A stretch of 64,000 nucleotides of DNA from Pectobacterium actinidiae (GTDB taxonomy: Bacteria; Pseudomonadota; Gammaproteobacteria; Enterobacterales; Enterobacteriaceae), in assembly GCF_000803315.1 (NCBI RefSeq), contig NZ_JRMH01000001.1:3038001-3102000 (forward strand), in the 5' to 3' direction. Of this stretch, positions 1-9,488 are shown piece by piece (the stretch's first letter is position 1; every line of letters begins with the position of its first letter). Below the pieces are notes generated by a model. It did not search any database. It was not told the DNA's origin and was given only the letters and a program-made list of their open reading frames with translations. Position numbers and translations under genes: made by a program.

Positions 1-1
1 T

Positions 2-1024
2 GCAGCTCACAGCGAAGCGCTGAACTTCATCGTCAATACCATTCTGTCTCAGAAACCGGAGCTGTCAGCTCAACTGGTTGCTATTGGTCACCGTATCGTT
101 CACGGCGGTGAGAAGTTCACCCAATCCGCGATCATCACTGATGATGTTCTTCAGGGTATCAAAGATTCCGTGCCTTTTGCACCTCTGCACAACCCGGCGC
201 ACCTTATCGGTATCGACGAAGCACTGAAATCGTTCCCGCACCTGGCTGATAAGAACGTCGCTGTTTTCGACACCGCGTTCCACCAGACGATGCCGGAAGA
301 ATCCTACCTTTATGCACTGCCGTACAAACTGTATAAAGAAAACCACATCCGTCGCTACGGCTTCCACGGCACCAGCCACTACTTTGTTTCTCGTGAAGCC
401 GCCAAAGTGCTGAACAAACCAGTAGAAGAGCTGAACGTAATCACTTGCCATCTGGGCAACGGTGGTTCCGTTACTGCAATCCGTAATGGCGAATGCGTTG
501 ACACCTCAATGGGTCTGACCCCGCTGGAAGGTCTGGTGATGGGTACGCGCTGCGGCGATATCGACCCGGCTGTGATTTTCCACCTGCACGATGCACTGGG
601 CATGAGCGTTGAGCGCATCAACACCCTGCTGACCAAAGAATCCGGTCTGCAAGGTCTGACTGAAGTGACCAGCGACTGCCGCTACGTTGAAGATAACTAC
701 GAGACGAAAGCAGACGCTAAACGTGCAATGGACGTTTATTGCCACCGTCTGGCTAAGTACATTGGTTCCTATGCGGCACTGATGGAAGGTCGTCTGGATG
801 CGGTGATCTTCACGGGTGGTATCGGTGAAAATGCGGCAATGGTTCGCGAGCTGTCACTGAAAAAACTGGGTCTGCTGGGCTTTGACGTCGATCACGAACG
901 CAATCTGGCTGCACGCTTCGGTAAAAGTGGCAACATCGCTAAAGATGGCACCCGCGCGGCGCTGGTTATCCCGACCAATGAAGAGTTGGTCATCGCCGAA
1001 GACGCTTACCGTCTGACCGCGTAA
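2..1024 (+). CDS. ackA: Acetate kinase (5' end outside window)
   Basis: Interconverts acetate plus ATP and acetyl phosphate plus ADP; in the cytosol it is the second half of the Pta-AckA overflow pathway and sets the acetyl-phosphate pool. The frame is open from base 2 and gives the last 340 residues; the family is about 400 residues, so roughly 60 N-terminal residues lie upstream. Visible family motifs are HLGNGGS (nucleotide/phosphate binding) and the glycine-rich FTGGIGEN near the C-terminus, followed by the usual [11 protein letters not shown] ending. It is followed by a hairpin and then pta, the conserved ackA-pta order. Identity is secure; only the start is missing. Confidence 0.98.
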   Translation, partial: AAHSEALNFIVNTILSQKPELSAQLVAIGHRIVHGGEKFTQSAIITDDVLQGIKDSVPFAPLHNPAHLIGIDEALKSFPHLADKNVAVFDTAFHQTMPEESYLYALPYKLYKENHIRRYGFHGTSHYFVSREAAKVLNKPVEELNVITCHLGNGGSVTAIRNGECVDTSMGLTPLEGLVMGTRCGDIDPAVIFHLHDALGMSVERINTLLTKESGLQGLTEVTSDCRYVEDNYETKADAKRAMDVYCHRLAKYIGSYAALMEGRLDAVIFTGGIGENAAMVRELSLKKLGLLGFDVDHERNLAARFGKSGNIAKDGTRAALVIPTNEELVIAEDAYRLTA

Positions 1025-1038
1025 AACACGTAACTCCC

Positions 1039-1072
1039 AACACCGTCAGCCAAGGCTGACGGTGTTGTTTTT
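1039..1072 (+). terminator. Hairpin with T-run between ackA and pta
   Basis: Stem AACACCGTCAGCC / GGCTGACGGTGTT with a two-base AA spacer, followed by GTTTTT. It has the form of an intrinsic terminator but sits between two genes that are normally cotranscribed, so it probably acts as a partial terminator that lowers pta relative to ackA. Confidence 0.75.
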
Positions 1073-1103
1073 GACTAACGAGCAACCGTAAAGAGGTTCG
1101 GCC

Positions 1104-3242
1104 GTGTCCCGTATAATCATGTTGATCCCCACTGGCACCAGCGTTGGTCTGACAAGCGTCAGCCTGGGTGTCATCCGTTCCATGGAACAGAAAGGCGTCC
1201 GCCTGAGCGTGTTCAAACCTATTGCCCAGCCGCGTAGTGGCGACAATACGCCAGATCAAACGACCACCATTATTCGTGCCAATTCCGCCATCAACGCCGC
1301 CGAGCCACTGGCGATGAGCCGCGTTGAAGCCCTGCTGAGCTCCAACCAGCAAGACGTGCTGATGGAAGAAATCATCGCGCGCTACCACGAAAACACCAAA
1401 GACGCAGAAGTCGTTCTGGTTGAAGGCCTGGTTCCTACCCGTAAGCACCAGTTTGCTAACGCGTTGAACTATGAAATCGCCAAAACGCTGAACGCAGAAA
1501 TCGTCTTCGTACTGGCGCTGGGTAACGATTCCCCGGCACAGCTGAAAGACCGTATCGAACTGGCGCGTTCCAGCTTCGGCGGCAGCAAAAACAAAAACAT
1601 CACTGGCGTGATCATCAACAAACTGAATGCGCCAGTAGACGACCAGGGCCGTACTCGCCCTGACCTGTCTGAAATCTTCGATGACTCCACGAAAGCCAGC
1701 GTTGCCAACATTGATCCGAAGCAGCTGTTCGCTAACAGCCCGCTGCCGGTTCTGGGCTGTATCCCGTGGAGCTTTGACCTGATAGCTACGCGCGCCATCG
1801 ATATGGCGAATCACCTGAATGCGCGTATCATCAACGAAGGCGACATTCAGACGCGCCGCGTTAAGTCTGTCACTTTCTGCGCACGCAGCATCCCTCACAT
1901 GCTGGAGCATTTCCGTCCAGGTTCACTGCTGGTGACCTCCGCTGACCGTCCTGATGTTCTGGTTGCTGCCTGTTTGGCTGCCATGAATGGCGTGGAAATC
2001 GGTGCCCTGCTGCTGACTGGCGGCTACGAAATGGATCCGAGCATTGCCAAGCTGTGCGAGCGTGCCTTCCAGACTGGCCTGCCGGTCTTTATGGTCGACA
2101 CCAACACCTGGCAGACCTCACTCAGCCTGCAAAGCTTCAACCTTGAAGTTCCGGCTGATGACCGTCAACGTGTTGAGAAAGTGCAGGAATATGTTGCACG
2201 CCACATCGACACCCAGTGGATCGATTCACTGAGTGCAGAATCTGAGCGTTCACGCCGTCTGTCTCCACCAGCGTTCCGCTATCAGCTGACTGAGCTGGCG
2301 CGTAAAGCAGGCAAACGTATCGTTCTGCCTGAAGGTGATGAACCACGTACCGTTAAAGCAGCATCTATCTGTGCTGAACGTGGTATTGCTCACTGTGTGC
2401 TGATCGGTAACCCAGAAGAGATTCAACGTGTTGCTGCCGCTCAGGGCGTAGAACTGGGCAAAGGCATCGAAATCGTCGATCCGATTGTCGTACGTGAGCG
2501 CTATGTTGCACGTCTGGTTGAACTGCGTAAGAGCAAGGGCATGACCGAAGTGGTTGCGCGTGAACAGCTCGAAGACAACGTGGTTCTGGGTACGCTGATG
2601 CTGGAACAGGGTGAAGTTGACGGTCTGGTTTCTGGTGCCGTTCACACCACCGCTAACACCATCCGTCCGCCGTTGCAGTTGATCAAAACTGCACCGGGCA
2701 GCTCACTGGTGTCTTCTGTGTTCTTCATGCTGCTGCCTGAGCAGGTTCTGGTTTACGGCGACTGCGCCATCAATCCAGACCCAACCGCAGAGCAATTGGC
2801 TGAAATCGCTATCCAGTCTGCGGATTCCGCTACCGCATTCGGTATCGACCCACGCGTGGCGATGATCTCTTACTCTACCGGTAACTCCGGCGCGGGTAGC
2901 GATGTTGAGAAAGTGCGTGAAGCGACCCGTCTGGCGCAGGAAAAACGTCCTGATCTGGTCATCGATGGCCCGTTACAGTACGACGCCGCTATCATGGCTG
3001 ACGTTGCACAGTCCAAAGCACCGAACTCACCGGTTGCGGGTAAAGCTACCGTGTTCATCTTCCCTGATCTGAATACCGGTAACACCACGTACAAAGCGGT
3101 ACAGCGTTCTGCTGACCTGATCTCCATCGGGCCAATGCTGCAAGGCATGCGCAAACCAGTTAACGACCTGTCTCGTGGCGCACTGGTAGACGACATCGTT
3201 TACACCGTTGCCCTGACCGCCATTCAGGCTACACAGCTCTAA
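1104..3242 (+). CDS. pta: Phosphate acetyltransferase
   Basis: Converts acetyl-CoA and phosphate to acetyl phosphate and CoA, feeding AckA. At 712 residues it is the long enterobacterial form. It has an N-terminal P-loop-like domain ([18 protein letters not shown] start), a central DRTGG-type regulatory domain (around the LLLTGGYE stretch), and a C-terminal catalytic PTA_PTB domain of about 330 residues with [10 protein letters not shown] and DGPLQYDAA. The start is GTG at 1104, preceded by AAAGAGG. It is downstream of ackA across a terminator-like hairpin and followed by an ERIC element. Confidence 0.98.
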   Translation: MSRIIMLIPTGTSVGLTSVSLGVIRSMEQKGVRLSVFKPIAQPRSGDNTPDQTTTIIRANSAINAAEPLAMSRVEALLSSNQQDVLMEEIIARYHENTKDAEVVLVEGLVPTRKHQFANALNYEIAKTLNAEIVFVLALGNDSPAQLKDRIELARSSFGGSKNKNITGVIINKLNAPVDDQGRTRPDLSEIFDDSTKASVANIDPKQLFANSPLPVLGCIPWSFDLIATRAIDMANHLNARIINEGDIQTRRVKSVTFCARSIPHMLEHFRPGSLLVTSADRPDVLVAACLAAMNGVEIGALLLTGGYEMDPSIAKLCERAFQTGLPVFMVDTNTWQTSLSLQSFNLEVPADDRQRVEKVQEYVARHIDTQWIDSLSAESERSRRLSPPAFRYQLTELARKAGKRIVLPEGDEPRTVKAASICAERGIAHCVLIGNPEEIQRVAAAQGVELGKGIEIVDPIVVRERYVARLVELRKSKGMTEVVAREQLEDNVVLGTLMLEQGEVDGLVSGAVHTTANTIRPPLQLIKTAPGSSLVSSVFFMLLPEQVLVYGDCAINPDPTAEQLAEIAIQSADSATAFGIDPRVAMISYSTGNSGAGSDVEKVREATRLAQEKRPDLVIDGPLQYDAAIMADVAQSKAPNSPVAGKATVFIFPDLNTGNTTYKAVQRSADLISIGPMLQGMRKPVNDLSRGALVDDIVYTVALTAIQATQL

Positions 3243-3246
3243 TCTG

Positions 3247-3446
3247 TATCCTAACTAATTCGAGTTGCTTGGCAGGTGGCAACTGCACGAATCCCCAGTC
3301 ACTTACTCAAGTAAGTGACTGGGGTGACAAATCTGCTGGGAGCAGATTTGAACGCTGCTTGCAGCGGCCCTTTAGGGCGAGGCCCACGACGGGCCGAGTA
3401 TTTAAAGGAAGCCAGCGCACAATCAGCTTGAAGTATGACGGATATA
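3247..3446 (+). repeat. ERIC element, chimeric (about 200 bp)
   Basis: The left end has CTAACTAATTCGAGTTGC and the right end CAGCTTGAAGTATGACGGAT, which are the two ends of the enterobacterial repetitive intergenic consensus. The ERIC core hairpin CCCCAGTCACTTACT / AGTAAGTGACTGGGG is at 3293-3324. At about 200 bp it exceeds the canonical 127 bp because a multi-hairpin module (3328-3400) replaces or extends the right arm. It lies just after pta and upstream of the DUF817 gene. Confidence 0.85.
3328..3400 (+). repeat. Multi-hairpin module, copy A
   Basis: Four consecutive hairpins: CAAATCTGCT-GGG-AGCAGATTTG, then AAC, GCTGC/GCAGC, GCCC-TTTA-GGGC, GAG, GCCC-ACGAC-GGGC, ending in CGAGTA. The same order of parts, with different but still complementary stem sequences, is found at 7252, 8397 and 36608, and partly at 36424 and 36496. 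Confidence 0.8.
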
Positions 3447-3562
3447 TTCAGATTAATTCTGTTATCTTCTATGCCAGCCTCAGCGCTGGCATTTTTTTAT
3501 TGCTCTTCGCACAAAAAACCACACCGAGCAGGCTCAAGAATAACCATAAACAGGGTCCATGG

Positions 3563-4423
3563 ATGACTGTAATACGATTATTAGATCAACACTTTCAGCG
3601 GCAGTTGGAAAAAGGGATCACGCCTTCATCGCCAACAGGGTTAACCCGATTTTTGGTTGAATTTCTCTATTTCGGAGCCAAAGAAGCCCGCGCTTGTATC
3701 TTCGTTGGCCTGTTCTTTCTTGCTGTTTTCAGCGTGCCGAAATCCGGCTGGTTCGCTATCCCGCGCTATGATTTGCTGTTGATATTCGCCATTGTGATTC
3801 AGGGATGGATGATCGCCAGCAAGCTGGAAACCTGGGATGAGTTAAAAGCCGTTACGCTGTTTCACCTCGTAGGTTTTGCGCTTGAGGTGTTTAAAACCTC
3901 ATCAGGTATTCGCTCCTGGTCTTACCCTGATTTCGCCTACACCAAGGTACTGGGTGTGCCGCTGTTTGCCGGATTCATGTACGCCTCTGTAGGTAGCTAT
4001 ATCATTCAATCCTGGCGGCTATTCGATCTTAAAATTCGTCATCACCCGCCCTACTGGCTGGCGACGCTGGTCGCGCTACTTATTTATGCCAATTTCTTCA
4101 CTCACCACTATATCGGCGATTATCGCTGGTACATTGCCGCACTGGCTGTCGGGCTCTATGCGCGTACCACCGTCATTTTCACGCCTTACGATCGGGAACG
4201 ACGAATGCCGCTGTCATTGGCCTTTATTCTGATCGGCTTTTTTATCTGGCTGGCTGAAAATATCAGTACGCTTTTCAGTGTCTGGAGTTATCCAGAACAG
4301 CTCGGAGCCTGGTCGATGGTTCACGTAGGGAAATGGAGCTCGTGGGCTTTGCTAGTGATCATGACGTTCACCATCGTGATTTATCTGAAGGACATCAAGA
4401 AGAGTATTCATGTTCCCGAGTGA
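3563..4423 (+). CDS. DUF817 family integral membrane protein
   Basis: Predicted inner-membrane protein of 286 residues, of unknown function, resembling the DUF817 family. After a short polar N-terminus there are about eight hydrophobic segments, with charged loops such as RIRHHPPYW and TPYDRERRMP between them. The frame is open upstream into the ERIC, but the plausible start is ATG 3563 (MTVIRLLDQ); an overlapping ATG at 3559 is in another frame. It stands alone between pta and the convergent yfcD. No function can be assigned. Confidence 0.85.
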   Translation: MTVIRLLDQHFQRQLEKGITPSSPTGLTRFLVEFLYFGAKEARACIFVGLFFLAVFSVPKSGWFAIPRYDLLLIFAIVIQGWMIASKLETWDELKAVTLFHLVGFALEVFKTSSGIRSWSYPDFAYTKVLGVPLFAGFMYASVGSYIIQSWRLFDLKIRHHPPYWLATLVALLIYANFFTHHYIGDYRWYIAALAVGLYARTTVIFTPYDRERRMPLSLAFILIGFFIWLAENISTLFSVWSYPEQLGAWSMVHVGKWSSWALLVIMTFTIVIYLKDIKKSIHVPE

Positions 4424-4443
4424 TAACCGCCGTTGATCACTCG

Positions 4444-4480
4444 GAAAAAGTGACGCCGCAGCGGAGAAAAAGCAGCGGCG
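4444..4480 (-). terminator. Probable terminator of yfcD
   Basis: Stem CGCCGC / GCGGCG (4454-4459 and 4475-4480) extended by GC/GC with one mismatch. Read on the minus strand it is followed by TCACTTTTT. It lies between the convergent DUF817 gene and yfcD. Confidence 0.5.
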
Positions 4481-4494
4481 AGACAGGGGAGATA

Positions 4495-5160
4495 TTATTT
4501 CTGTGAACCAGCGTCTGATGGAGCAACGCCGCTGTTGTCATTTTCATCATGAGCATTTTCATCATGAATACTTTTATTAACCGCAGGAGTCGCAGCAGCT
4601 TCTACCGCCTCGTTCAGCTTACGTGAAATCGGCTTACCATATTCCTGATCGCTATAGCGCGTCAGCCACAGCGATAGCGCTTTCAGCGAGTCCGGCGTAA
4701 ATTCATCACAGCGTGCGGTGATTTCTTGCGGCGTCAGCCAGCTGACCTCATCAACCTCTTCTTCCTGTAGCGCAAACGGTCCGTGGGTGACGCAGCTAAA
4801 CAGCCCACCCCACACCCGGCAATTTTCGCCTTCGTAATAGAACAGGCCATGTTCTGCAAATGGCACACCCGCAATGCCAAGCTCTTCTTCGGCTTCACGG
4901 CGTGCAGATTCCAGCATTTGCTCACCGCTTTGAACTACGCCGCCAGCGGTCGCGTCCAGCCAGCCGGGATAGAAATCTTTGACTTGCGTCCGGCGCTGCA
5001 CCAGAATTTTACCCATGCCATCATGTACAACAATGTAAGTAGCTCGATGACGAAGGGTCTGAGCACGCATCTGCTGACGACTTGACTGAGCAATTACCTC
5101 GTTGTTTTCATTGACGATATCAACCCACTCTGTGCCTGCTGCCTGACTTTGTTCCGCCAT
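4495..5160 (-). CDS. yfcD: Nudix hydrolase YfcD
   Basis: Putative cytosolic Nudix pyrophosphohydrolase of 221 residues; the substrate is not established. The Nudix box GGVVQSGE...[10 protein letters not shown] lies at about residues 73-95 with the metal-binding REAEEE. The N-terminus [15 protein letters not shown] is typical of the IDI-like YfcD subgroup. The E. coli protein is about 180 residues; this one carries an extra C-terminal tail rich in D, E, N and S with a HDEN...HDEN repeat encoded by a tandem 15-bp duplication near 4540-4570. It neighbours yfcE on the same strand. Confidence 0.93.
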   Translation of the reverse strand: MAEQSQAAGTEWVDIVNENNEVIAQSSRQQMRAQTLRHRATYIVVHDGMGKILVQRRTQVKDFYPGWLDATAGGVVQSGEQMLESARREAEEELGIAGVPFAEHGLFYYEGENCRVWGGLFSCVTHGPFALQEEEVDEVSWLTPQEITARCDEFTPDSLKALSLWLTRYSDQEYGKPISRKLNEAVEAAATPAVNKSIHDENAHDENDNSGVAPSDAGSQK

Positions 5161-5283
5161 CCTCTGAAACCCTTTAGTATTGGCACGTTGCTACGCGCGT
5201 CTGTTTTAAATGATCGATCTTTGCTGCGAATATTCCCTGCTACCTTGCCGTTATTCAAGGTCAAAAACAGGGTATACGCTAAA

Positions 5284-5835
5284 TTAGTGCCTAATCGCGA
5301 CCTGTGCAATAGGCTCACCGCCGTGTAAGGGTAGAACCCGCAGTTCATCTTGTTCAAATAAACCGTAGCTCGCGGGGTATCCCCCTTTCGGCAAGCTCAC
5401 TGAACCGGGATTAAAAAAATAATATTCACCGCGTTGCTCAGCGAATGGGATATGAGTGTGGCCATATACCAGCACATCCCCCGCATGTAACGGCGGCAAA
5501 CTCTCTGGATGATAAAGATGACCGTGCGTCAAGAAAAGGCGATTCTGCGGCAACAGCACATGTTGCCACGGTGCCGTTATCGGAAAGGTCAATAACATCT
5601 GATCAACCTCGCTGTCGCAGTTCCCACGCACGGCAACGATACGTGATGCATAAGCGTTCAGTCGGGTAGCCACTTCCGTAGGTTGATACGCCTCCGGCAG
5701 CGGGTTGCGTGGGCCATGATTGAGAAAATCGCCCAGCAAGATAAGCCAGTCGGCATGACTCTGCTCAAAAATGTCCAGCACGCGTTCCGTCGCACTGAGG
5801 GAACCGTGTATGTCGGACGCAAACATCAATTTCAT
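5284..5835 (-). CDS. yfcE: Metallophosphodiesterase YfcE
   Basis: Calcineurin-like phosphodiesterase of 183 residues; E. coli YfcE has Mn-dependent activity on artificial phosphodiesters. All metal motifs are visible: SDIHGS near the N-terminus, GDFLNHGP, GNCDSEVD, THGHL and GHTHIP, then FNPGS. The start is ATG 5835 (MKLMFASDIHG) with GGAG seven bases upstream; an in-frame GTG at 5847 would overlap this site and is unlikely. It is upstream of yfcD on the same strand with about 120 bp between them. Confidence 0.95.
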   Translation of the reverse strand: MKLMFASDIHGSLSATERVLDIFEQSHADWLILLGDFLNHGPRNPLPEAYQPTEVATRLNAYASRIVAVRGNCDSEVDQMLLTFPITAPWQHVLLPQNRLFLTHGHLYHPESLPPLHAGDVLVYGHTHIPFAEQRGEYYFFNPGSVSLPKGGYPASYGLFEQDELRVLPLHGGEPIAQVAIRH

Positions 5836-6097
5836 CGTTATCTCCACAACGTTTATATCAACAATGCTACACCCACAGCACCTGCCACCTTTATCGGACG
5901 TAGTCTACCAAAGTTGGCAGCACGCTTCCGGTAAAGATCGTATAACAAGGTACACCATCGCTTATTTTTCACTCGTAGAAGTGGTAGGGTAAGAACCCGT
6001 TTCTCAATACGCTATTCTGACAGCGCATCGCTCTCTGATGCGATCAACTGCCATACAGTCCATGATGTTTTTCTGAATTAAAACGGAGACGTGATTC

Positions 6098-6724
6098 ATG
6101 ATTGACCTGTATTACGCACCAACCCCTAACGGACACAAGATCACCCTGTTTCTGGAAGAAGCTAATCTCCCCTACCAGCTCCATCGCGTGAATATCAGCA
6201 AAGGCGAACAGTTCAAACCGGAGTTTTTGGCTATCTCGCCTAACAACAAAATCCCCGCGATTGTCGATACGCAGCCCGCGGAAGGTGACACGCCAATTAG
6301 CCTGTTTGAATCTGGCGCGATTCTGCTCTATCTGGCGGAAAAACACGGCGTGCTATTGAGCACGTCATTACGTGAGCGTACGGCTACACTACAGTGGCTG
6401 TTCTGGCAGGTCGCCGGTTTCGGGCCAATGCTCGGGCAGAATCATCATTTTAACCACTATGCACCTCAGCCAGTGCCTTACGCCATTGAACGCTATCAGC
6501 AGGAGACACAGCGCCTGTATCGCGTGTTGGATAAACACCTACAAGACAGTCCTTGGCTAGCAGGTGAAAATTACAGCATCGCCGATATCGCGACCTACCC
6601 GTGGGTGGTTTCTTATGCCCGCCAGCGCGTCGACCTTGATGATTACCCGGCAGTGAAGGCGTGGTATACGCGTATCAGCGAGCGCCCGGCCACGCAACGG
6701 GCTTACCAGCTCGCTGAACAGTAA
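6098..6724 (+). CDS. yfcG: Glutathione S-transferase family disulfide reductase YfcG
   Basis: GST-fold protein of 208 residues. The E. coli orthologue has glutathione-dependent disulfide-bond reductase activity. The N-terminal thioredoxin-like domain begins MIDLYYAPTPNGHKI, where Thr/Asn replace a classical catalytic Tyr or Cys. NNKIPAIVD (cis-Pro loop) and LFESGAIL bind glutathione. The helical C-terminal domain has YSIADIATYPWV. A GGAG ribosome site precedes the ATG. It is divergent from yfcE and followed by folX. Confidence 0.95.
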   Translation: MIDLYYAPTPNGHKITLFLEEANLPYQLHRVNISKGEQFKPEFLAISPNNKIPAIVDTQPAEGDTPISLFESGAILLYLAEKHGVLLSTSLRERTATLQWLFWQVAGFGPMLGQNHHFNHYAPQPVPYAIERYQQETQRLYRVLDKHLQDSPWLAGENYSIADIATYPWVVSYARQRVDLDDYPAVKAWYTRISERPATQRAYQLAEQ

Positions 6725-6847
6725 AATTCTGGCATCATCTCATTCGGCCTTTGGGTATCTTCTGCTATGGTAATCAACATATTGTCGTTAACGATACCCT
6801 GACGCTGCGCTTTAGTCGCAGTAACAGAAGCAACCGAGGGCCGAACA

Positions 6848-7219
6848 ATGCCACATCATCCTTCTGACGCCATTATTCGTATAAAAAATCTGCGGCTACG
6901 CACCTTCATCGGTATCAAAGATGAGGAAATTACGAATAAGCAGGATGTGATCATCAACGTTGTGATTCACTACCCAGCAGCACAGGCACGCAACAGCGAA
7001 AATATCGCCGATGCGCTGAACTACCGCACCATCACTAAAAACATTATTCGCCACGTAGAAGATAACCGCTTCGCGTTGCTGGAAAAATTAACGCAGGATG
7101 TGCTTAACATCGCCAGCGAACACGAATGGATAACCTATGCTGAAGTAGAAGTCGATAAACCGTTTGCCCTGCGTTACGCCGATTCGGTTTCCATGACCCT
7201 GCGTTATCACAAGGCATAA
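6848..7219 (+). CDS. folX: Dihydroneopterin triphosphate 2'-epimerase
   Basis: Epimerises 7,8-dihydroneopterin triphosphate to the monapterin form in pterin metabolism. The 123-residue length and sequence match the FolX branch of the dihydroneopterin aldolase fold: [16 protein letters not shown] at the start, [12 protein letters not shown] in the middle, and [12 protein letters not shown] and [18 protein letters not shown] at the C-terminus. FolX is told apart from FolB mainly by these conserved stretches. It is followed at once by an ERIC and yfcH, the usual yfcG-folX-yfcH order. Confidence 0.95.
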   Translation: MPHHPSDAIIRIKNLRLRTFIGIKDEEITNKQDVIINVVIHYPAAQARNSENIADALNYRTITKNIIRHVEDNRFALLEKLTQDVLNIASEHEWITYAEVEVDKPFALRYADSVSMTLRYHKA

Positions 7220-7223
7220 ATAC

Positions 7224-7366
7224 TATACTCTCAATAATTCGAGTTTCAGGACAAAACGTTAACGTTTTGAACAACGCAAAGCGTTGGCCCTTTAGGGCGA
7301 GGCCCACGGCGGGCCGAGTATTTGAGCGAAGCCAACGCACATGAAACTTGAAGTATGACGAGTATA
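7224..7366 (+). repeat. ERIC element, chimeric (143 bp)
   Basis: The left end TATACTCTCAATAATTCGAG and right end ACTTGAAGTATGACGAGTATA match ERIC termini. The canonical core hairpin is replaced by the multi-hairpin module at 7252-7320. The element ends 12 bp before the yfcH start codon, so any transcript from folX into yfcH carries it in the yfcH leader. Confidence 0.85.
7252..7320 (+). repeat. Multi-hairpin module, copy B
   Basis: Perfect palindrome CAAAACGTTAACGTTTTG, then AA, CAACGC-AAA-GCGTTG, GCCC-TTTA-GGGC, GAG, GCCC-ACGGC-GGGC and CGAGTA. Same plan as copy A at 3328 with a different sequence in the first two stems. Confidence 0.8.
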
Positions 7367-7378
7367 AGGGAGCGCACG

Positions 7379-8284
7379 ATGCAACTACTCATAACAGGCG
7401 GAACCGGCCTTATTGGCCGCCATCTTATCCAACGATTACAGCTGCTTTCCCATCACATCACCGTACTGACACGCGATCCTGAACGCGCTAGAGGCGTTCT
7501 CGGCAATCAGGTGGAATATTGGTCCACGCTGAGTAATGTCACCTCACTGAACGACTTTGACGGCGTCATCAATTTGGCGGGCGAACCTATCGCCGACAAG
7601 CGGTGGACGCCACAACAGAAACAGCGTCTGGCAAAGAGCCGCTGGAACATCACCGAGCAGCTTGCCACGCTGATAAAAGCGAGCAGTAAGCCGCCAGCGG
7701 TTTTTATCTCGGGTTCTGCTGTCGGGTATTATGGCGATCAGGGAGAAGCACTGGTCACGGAAGATGAATCCCCAGCCGATGAATTTACACACTATCTATG
7801 CGCCCGCTGGGAATCACTGGCACAGTCCGCCGAAAGTGATAAAACTCGTGTCTGTCTGCTACGCACTGGCATTGTTCTTTCAGCGCAGGGCGGCGCGCTG
7901 GCAAAAATGCTGCCGATTTTCCGCCTCGGGCTTGGTGGGCCTATGGGTTCCGGCAAGCAATATATGCCGTGGATTCATATTGATGACATGGTGAACGGCA
8001 TTCTCTATCTGCTGGATCAGCCGACATTAAGTGGCCCGTTCAACATGGTTGCGCCCTATCCGGTTCATAACGAACAATTTTCCGCCACGCTGGCACACGT
8101 CTTGGATCGCCCAGGCTTTCTGCGAGCACCGGCTTTCGCGATCAAACTACTGATGGGGGAAGCTTCAACGCTAGTACTGGGAGGGCAGCGCGCCATTCCG
8201 CAGCGATTAGAAGCCGCAGGCTTTGGTTTTCGTTTCTTTGAGTTGGAAGAAGCCCTACAGGACGTCATCAAGAAACCGAGCTGA
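7379..8284 (+). CDS. yfcH: SDR-type epimerase/NAD(P)-binding protein YfcH
   Basis: Atypical short-chain dehydrogenase (SDR39U1 type) of 301 residues with unknown substrate. The N-terminal Rossmann motif is [23 protein letters not shown] carries the conserved Tyr region, followed by [11 protein letters not shown] and a C-terminal DUF1731-like part ([16 protein letters not shown]). The start is ATG 7379 with AAGGGA upstream, immediately after an ERIC end; an earlier in-frame ATG lies inside the ERIC and is unlikely. It is the last gene of the yfcG-folX-yfcH group. Confidence 0.93.
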   Translation: MQLLITGGTGLIGRHLIQRLQLLSHHITVLTRDPERARGVLGNQVEYWSTLSNVTSLNDFDGVINLAGEPIADKRWTPQQKQRLAKSRWNITEQLATLIKASSKPPAVFISGSAVGYYGDQGEALVTEDESPADEFTHYLCARWESLAQSAESDKTRVCLLRTGIVLSAQGGALAKMLPIFRLGLGGPMGSGKQYMPWIHIDDMVNGILYLLDQPTLSGPFNMVAPYPVHNEQFSATLAHVLDRPGFLRAPAFAIKLLMGEASTLVLGGQRAIPQRLEAAGFGFRFFELEEALQDVIKKPS

Positions 8285-8329
8285 AGTTTGATAAAATGCC
8301 CAAATATTCTGCACTGCTGGCGTAAAAAT

Positions 8330-8595
8330 TGTGCTGAGGTCGGCATGACCGCCGGGGGAGCCGCATGGATGCGGCGAAAGGCAGTGCCGCGTCGGACAAA
8401 AACGTCAGAGACGTTTTTGAACAGCACTTGTGCTGGCCCGAAGGGCGAGCCCCGTTAATGGGGCGAGTAAACGCGTCACTGGCGGCCCGGATAGCGGTCA
8501 GGAACGCCGAAGGCACCGCGCAGCGGCACGATTCTCGCCCAAAAGCCAGTGGTCAAGGAGCAGCGGCAACTGAGCGCTCCTTGTCGGGCGAGTAG
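8330..8595. repeat. Composite hairpin-rich intergenic repeat
   Basis: Stretch between convergent yfcH and hisP with no convincing gene. It is built of inverted repeats: GCCGCATGGATGCGGC near 8360, the four-hairpin module at 8397-8469, the far-apart pair CACTGG (near 8477) and CCAGTG (near 8545), and AAGGAGC / GCTCCTT near 8556-8583. The unit ending GGGCGAGTA occurs twice. There are no ERIC ends here, so the module also exists outside ERIC. Confidence 0.65.
8397..8469 (+). repeat. Multi-hairpin module, copy C (outside ERIC)
   Basis: CAAAAACGTC-AGA-GACGTTTTTG, then AA, CAGCAC-TT-GTGCTG, GCCC-GAA-GGGC, GAG, CCCC-GTTAAT-GGGG and CGAGTA. All four hairpins keep full pairing although most stem bases differ from copies A and B. 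Confidence 0.8.
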
Positions 8596-8659
8596 ATAAA
8601 GTATAAGAATACTCGATGGTTAACACGCACGAAAATTTTGCACTATCCGACATAGAATG

Positions 8660-8691
8660 GTGAAAAGGCTAGAGGCTGATAACCATCAGCC
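8660..8691 (-). terminator. Probable terminator of hisJQMP
   Basis: Perfect stem GGCTGAT-AACC-ATCAGCC (8674-8691), immediately downstream of hisP. On the minus strand it is followed by TCTAGCCTTTTC, a weak T-rich tail. Confidence 0.5.
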
Positions 8692-8698
8692 CCAAAAC

Positions 8699-9472
8699 CT
8701 ACTTCAACACACCGGACAAAAACTGCTGCAAACGTGCACTTTTCGGGTTTCCGAAAAGCTGCTCCGGCGGCCCTTCCTCTTCAATTACCCCCTGATGCAG
8801 GAAGATAACATGGCTGGAAACATGACGGGCAAACTCCATTTCATGCGTCACCACCACCATCGTTTTCCCTTCCTCCGCAAGCTGCTGCATGATACGCAAC
8901 ACCTCACCGACCAGTTCGGGATCGAGCGCTGACGTAGGCTCATCAAACAACAAGACTTCCGGCTCCATCGCCAGCGCCCGTGCAATGGAAACGCGCTGCT
9001 GTTGACCACCGGAGAGATCCGACGGGTATTTCTGTTGGGCAGCATCCGTGATCCCGACCTTGTTCAGATAGAACACCGCCCGCTCACGCGCTTCCGCTTT
9101 ACTGAGCCCTAACACCTGAATTGGCGCTTCCATCACGTTCTCTAACGCCGTCATGAAGCTCCACAGGTTGAAGTGTTGAAATACCATCGTCAGACGCGTC
9201 CGCAGCATCTGAAGCTGCTTTTTATCAAATACCTTTAATTGCCCGTCAGTGTCGCGCACCATGCGAATTTCCTGATCGCTGACGTAAATCGCCCCTTCGC
9301 AGGGTTTTTCCAGAAAATTAATACAGCGCAGTAAAGTACTTTTTCCCGAACCGGACGACCCGATAATCGAAATAACGTCACCCGCTTTCGCCTGTAATGA
9401 GATCCCTTTCAGCACCTCATGCTGGCCATAACGTTTACGCAGTTCCGTCACCATCAGTTTGTTATTCGACAT
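8699..9472 (-). CDS. hisP: Histidine/basic amino-acid ABC transporter ATPase
   Basis: ATP-binding subunit (257 residues, the same length as E. coli HisP) of the periplasmic histidine and lysine/arginine/ornithine importer. Walker A is GSSGSGKST, the Q-loop is FQHFNLW, the signature is LSGGQQQR, Walker B is [12 protein letters not shown], and the H-loop is VTHEM. The start is ATG 9472 with AGGAAAAAGAG upstream; the frame is open further but overlaps the hisM end. Last gene of hisJ-hisQ-hisM-hisP. Confidence 0.96.
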   Translation of the reverse strand: MSNNKLMVTELRKRYGQHEVLKGISLQAKAGDVISIIGSSGSGKSTLLRCINFLEKPCEGAIYVSDQEIRMVRDTDGQLKVFDKKQLQMLRTRLTMVFQHFNLWSFMTALENVMEAPIQVLGLSKAEARERAVFYLNKVGITDAAQQKYPSDLSGGQQQRVSIARALAMEPEVLLFDEPTSALDPELVGEVLRIMQQLAEEGKTMVVVTHEMEFARHVSSHVIFLHQGVIEEEGPPEQLFGNPKSARLQQFLSGVLK

Positions 9473-9488
9473 ACTCTTTTTCCTGCGT

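Noticed and set aside
990..1910. 306-residue minus-strand open frame opposite pta
   Set aside because: Lies wholly opposite a secure gene, no family features, and arises from codon bias in pta.
3269..3562. Long N-terminal extension of the DUF817 protein
   Set aside because: The extra codons are translated ERIC sequence; the family start fits ATG 3563.
8268..8595. Open frames of about 75-120 codons in the yfcH-hisP gap
   Set aside because: They follow hairpin repeats, have no ribosome site, and their sequence is explained by the repeat composite.
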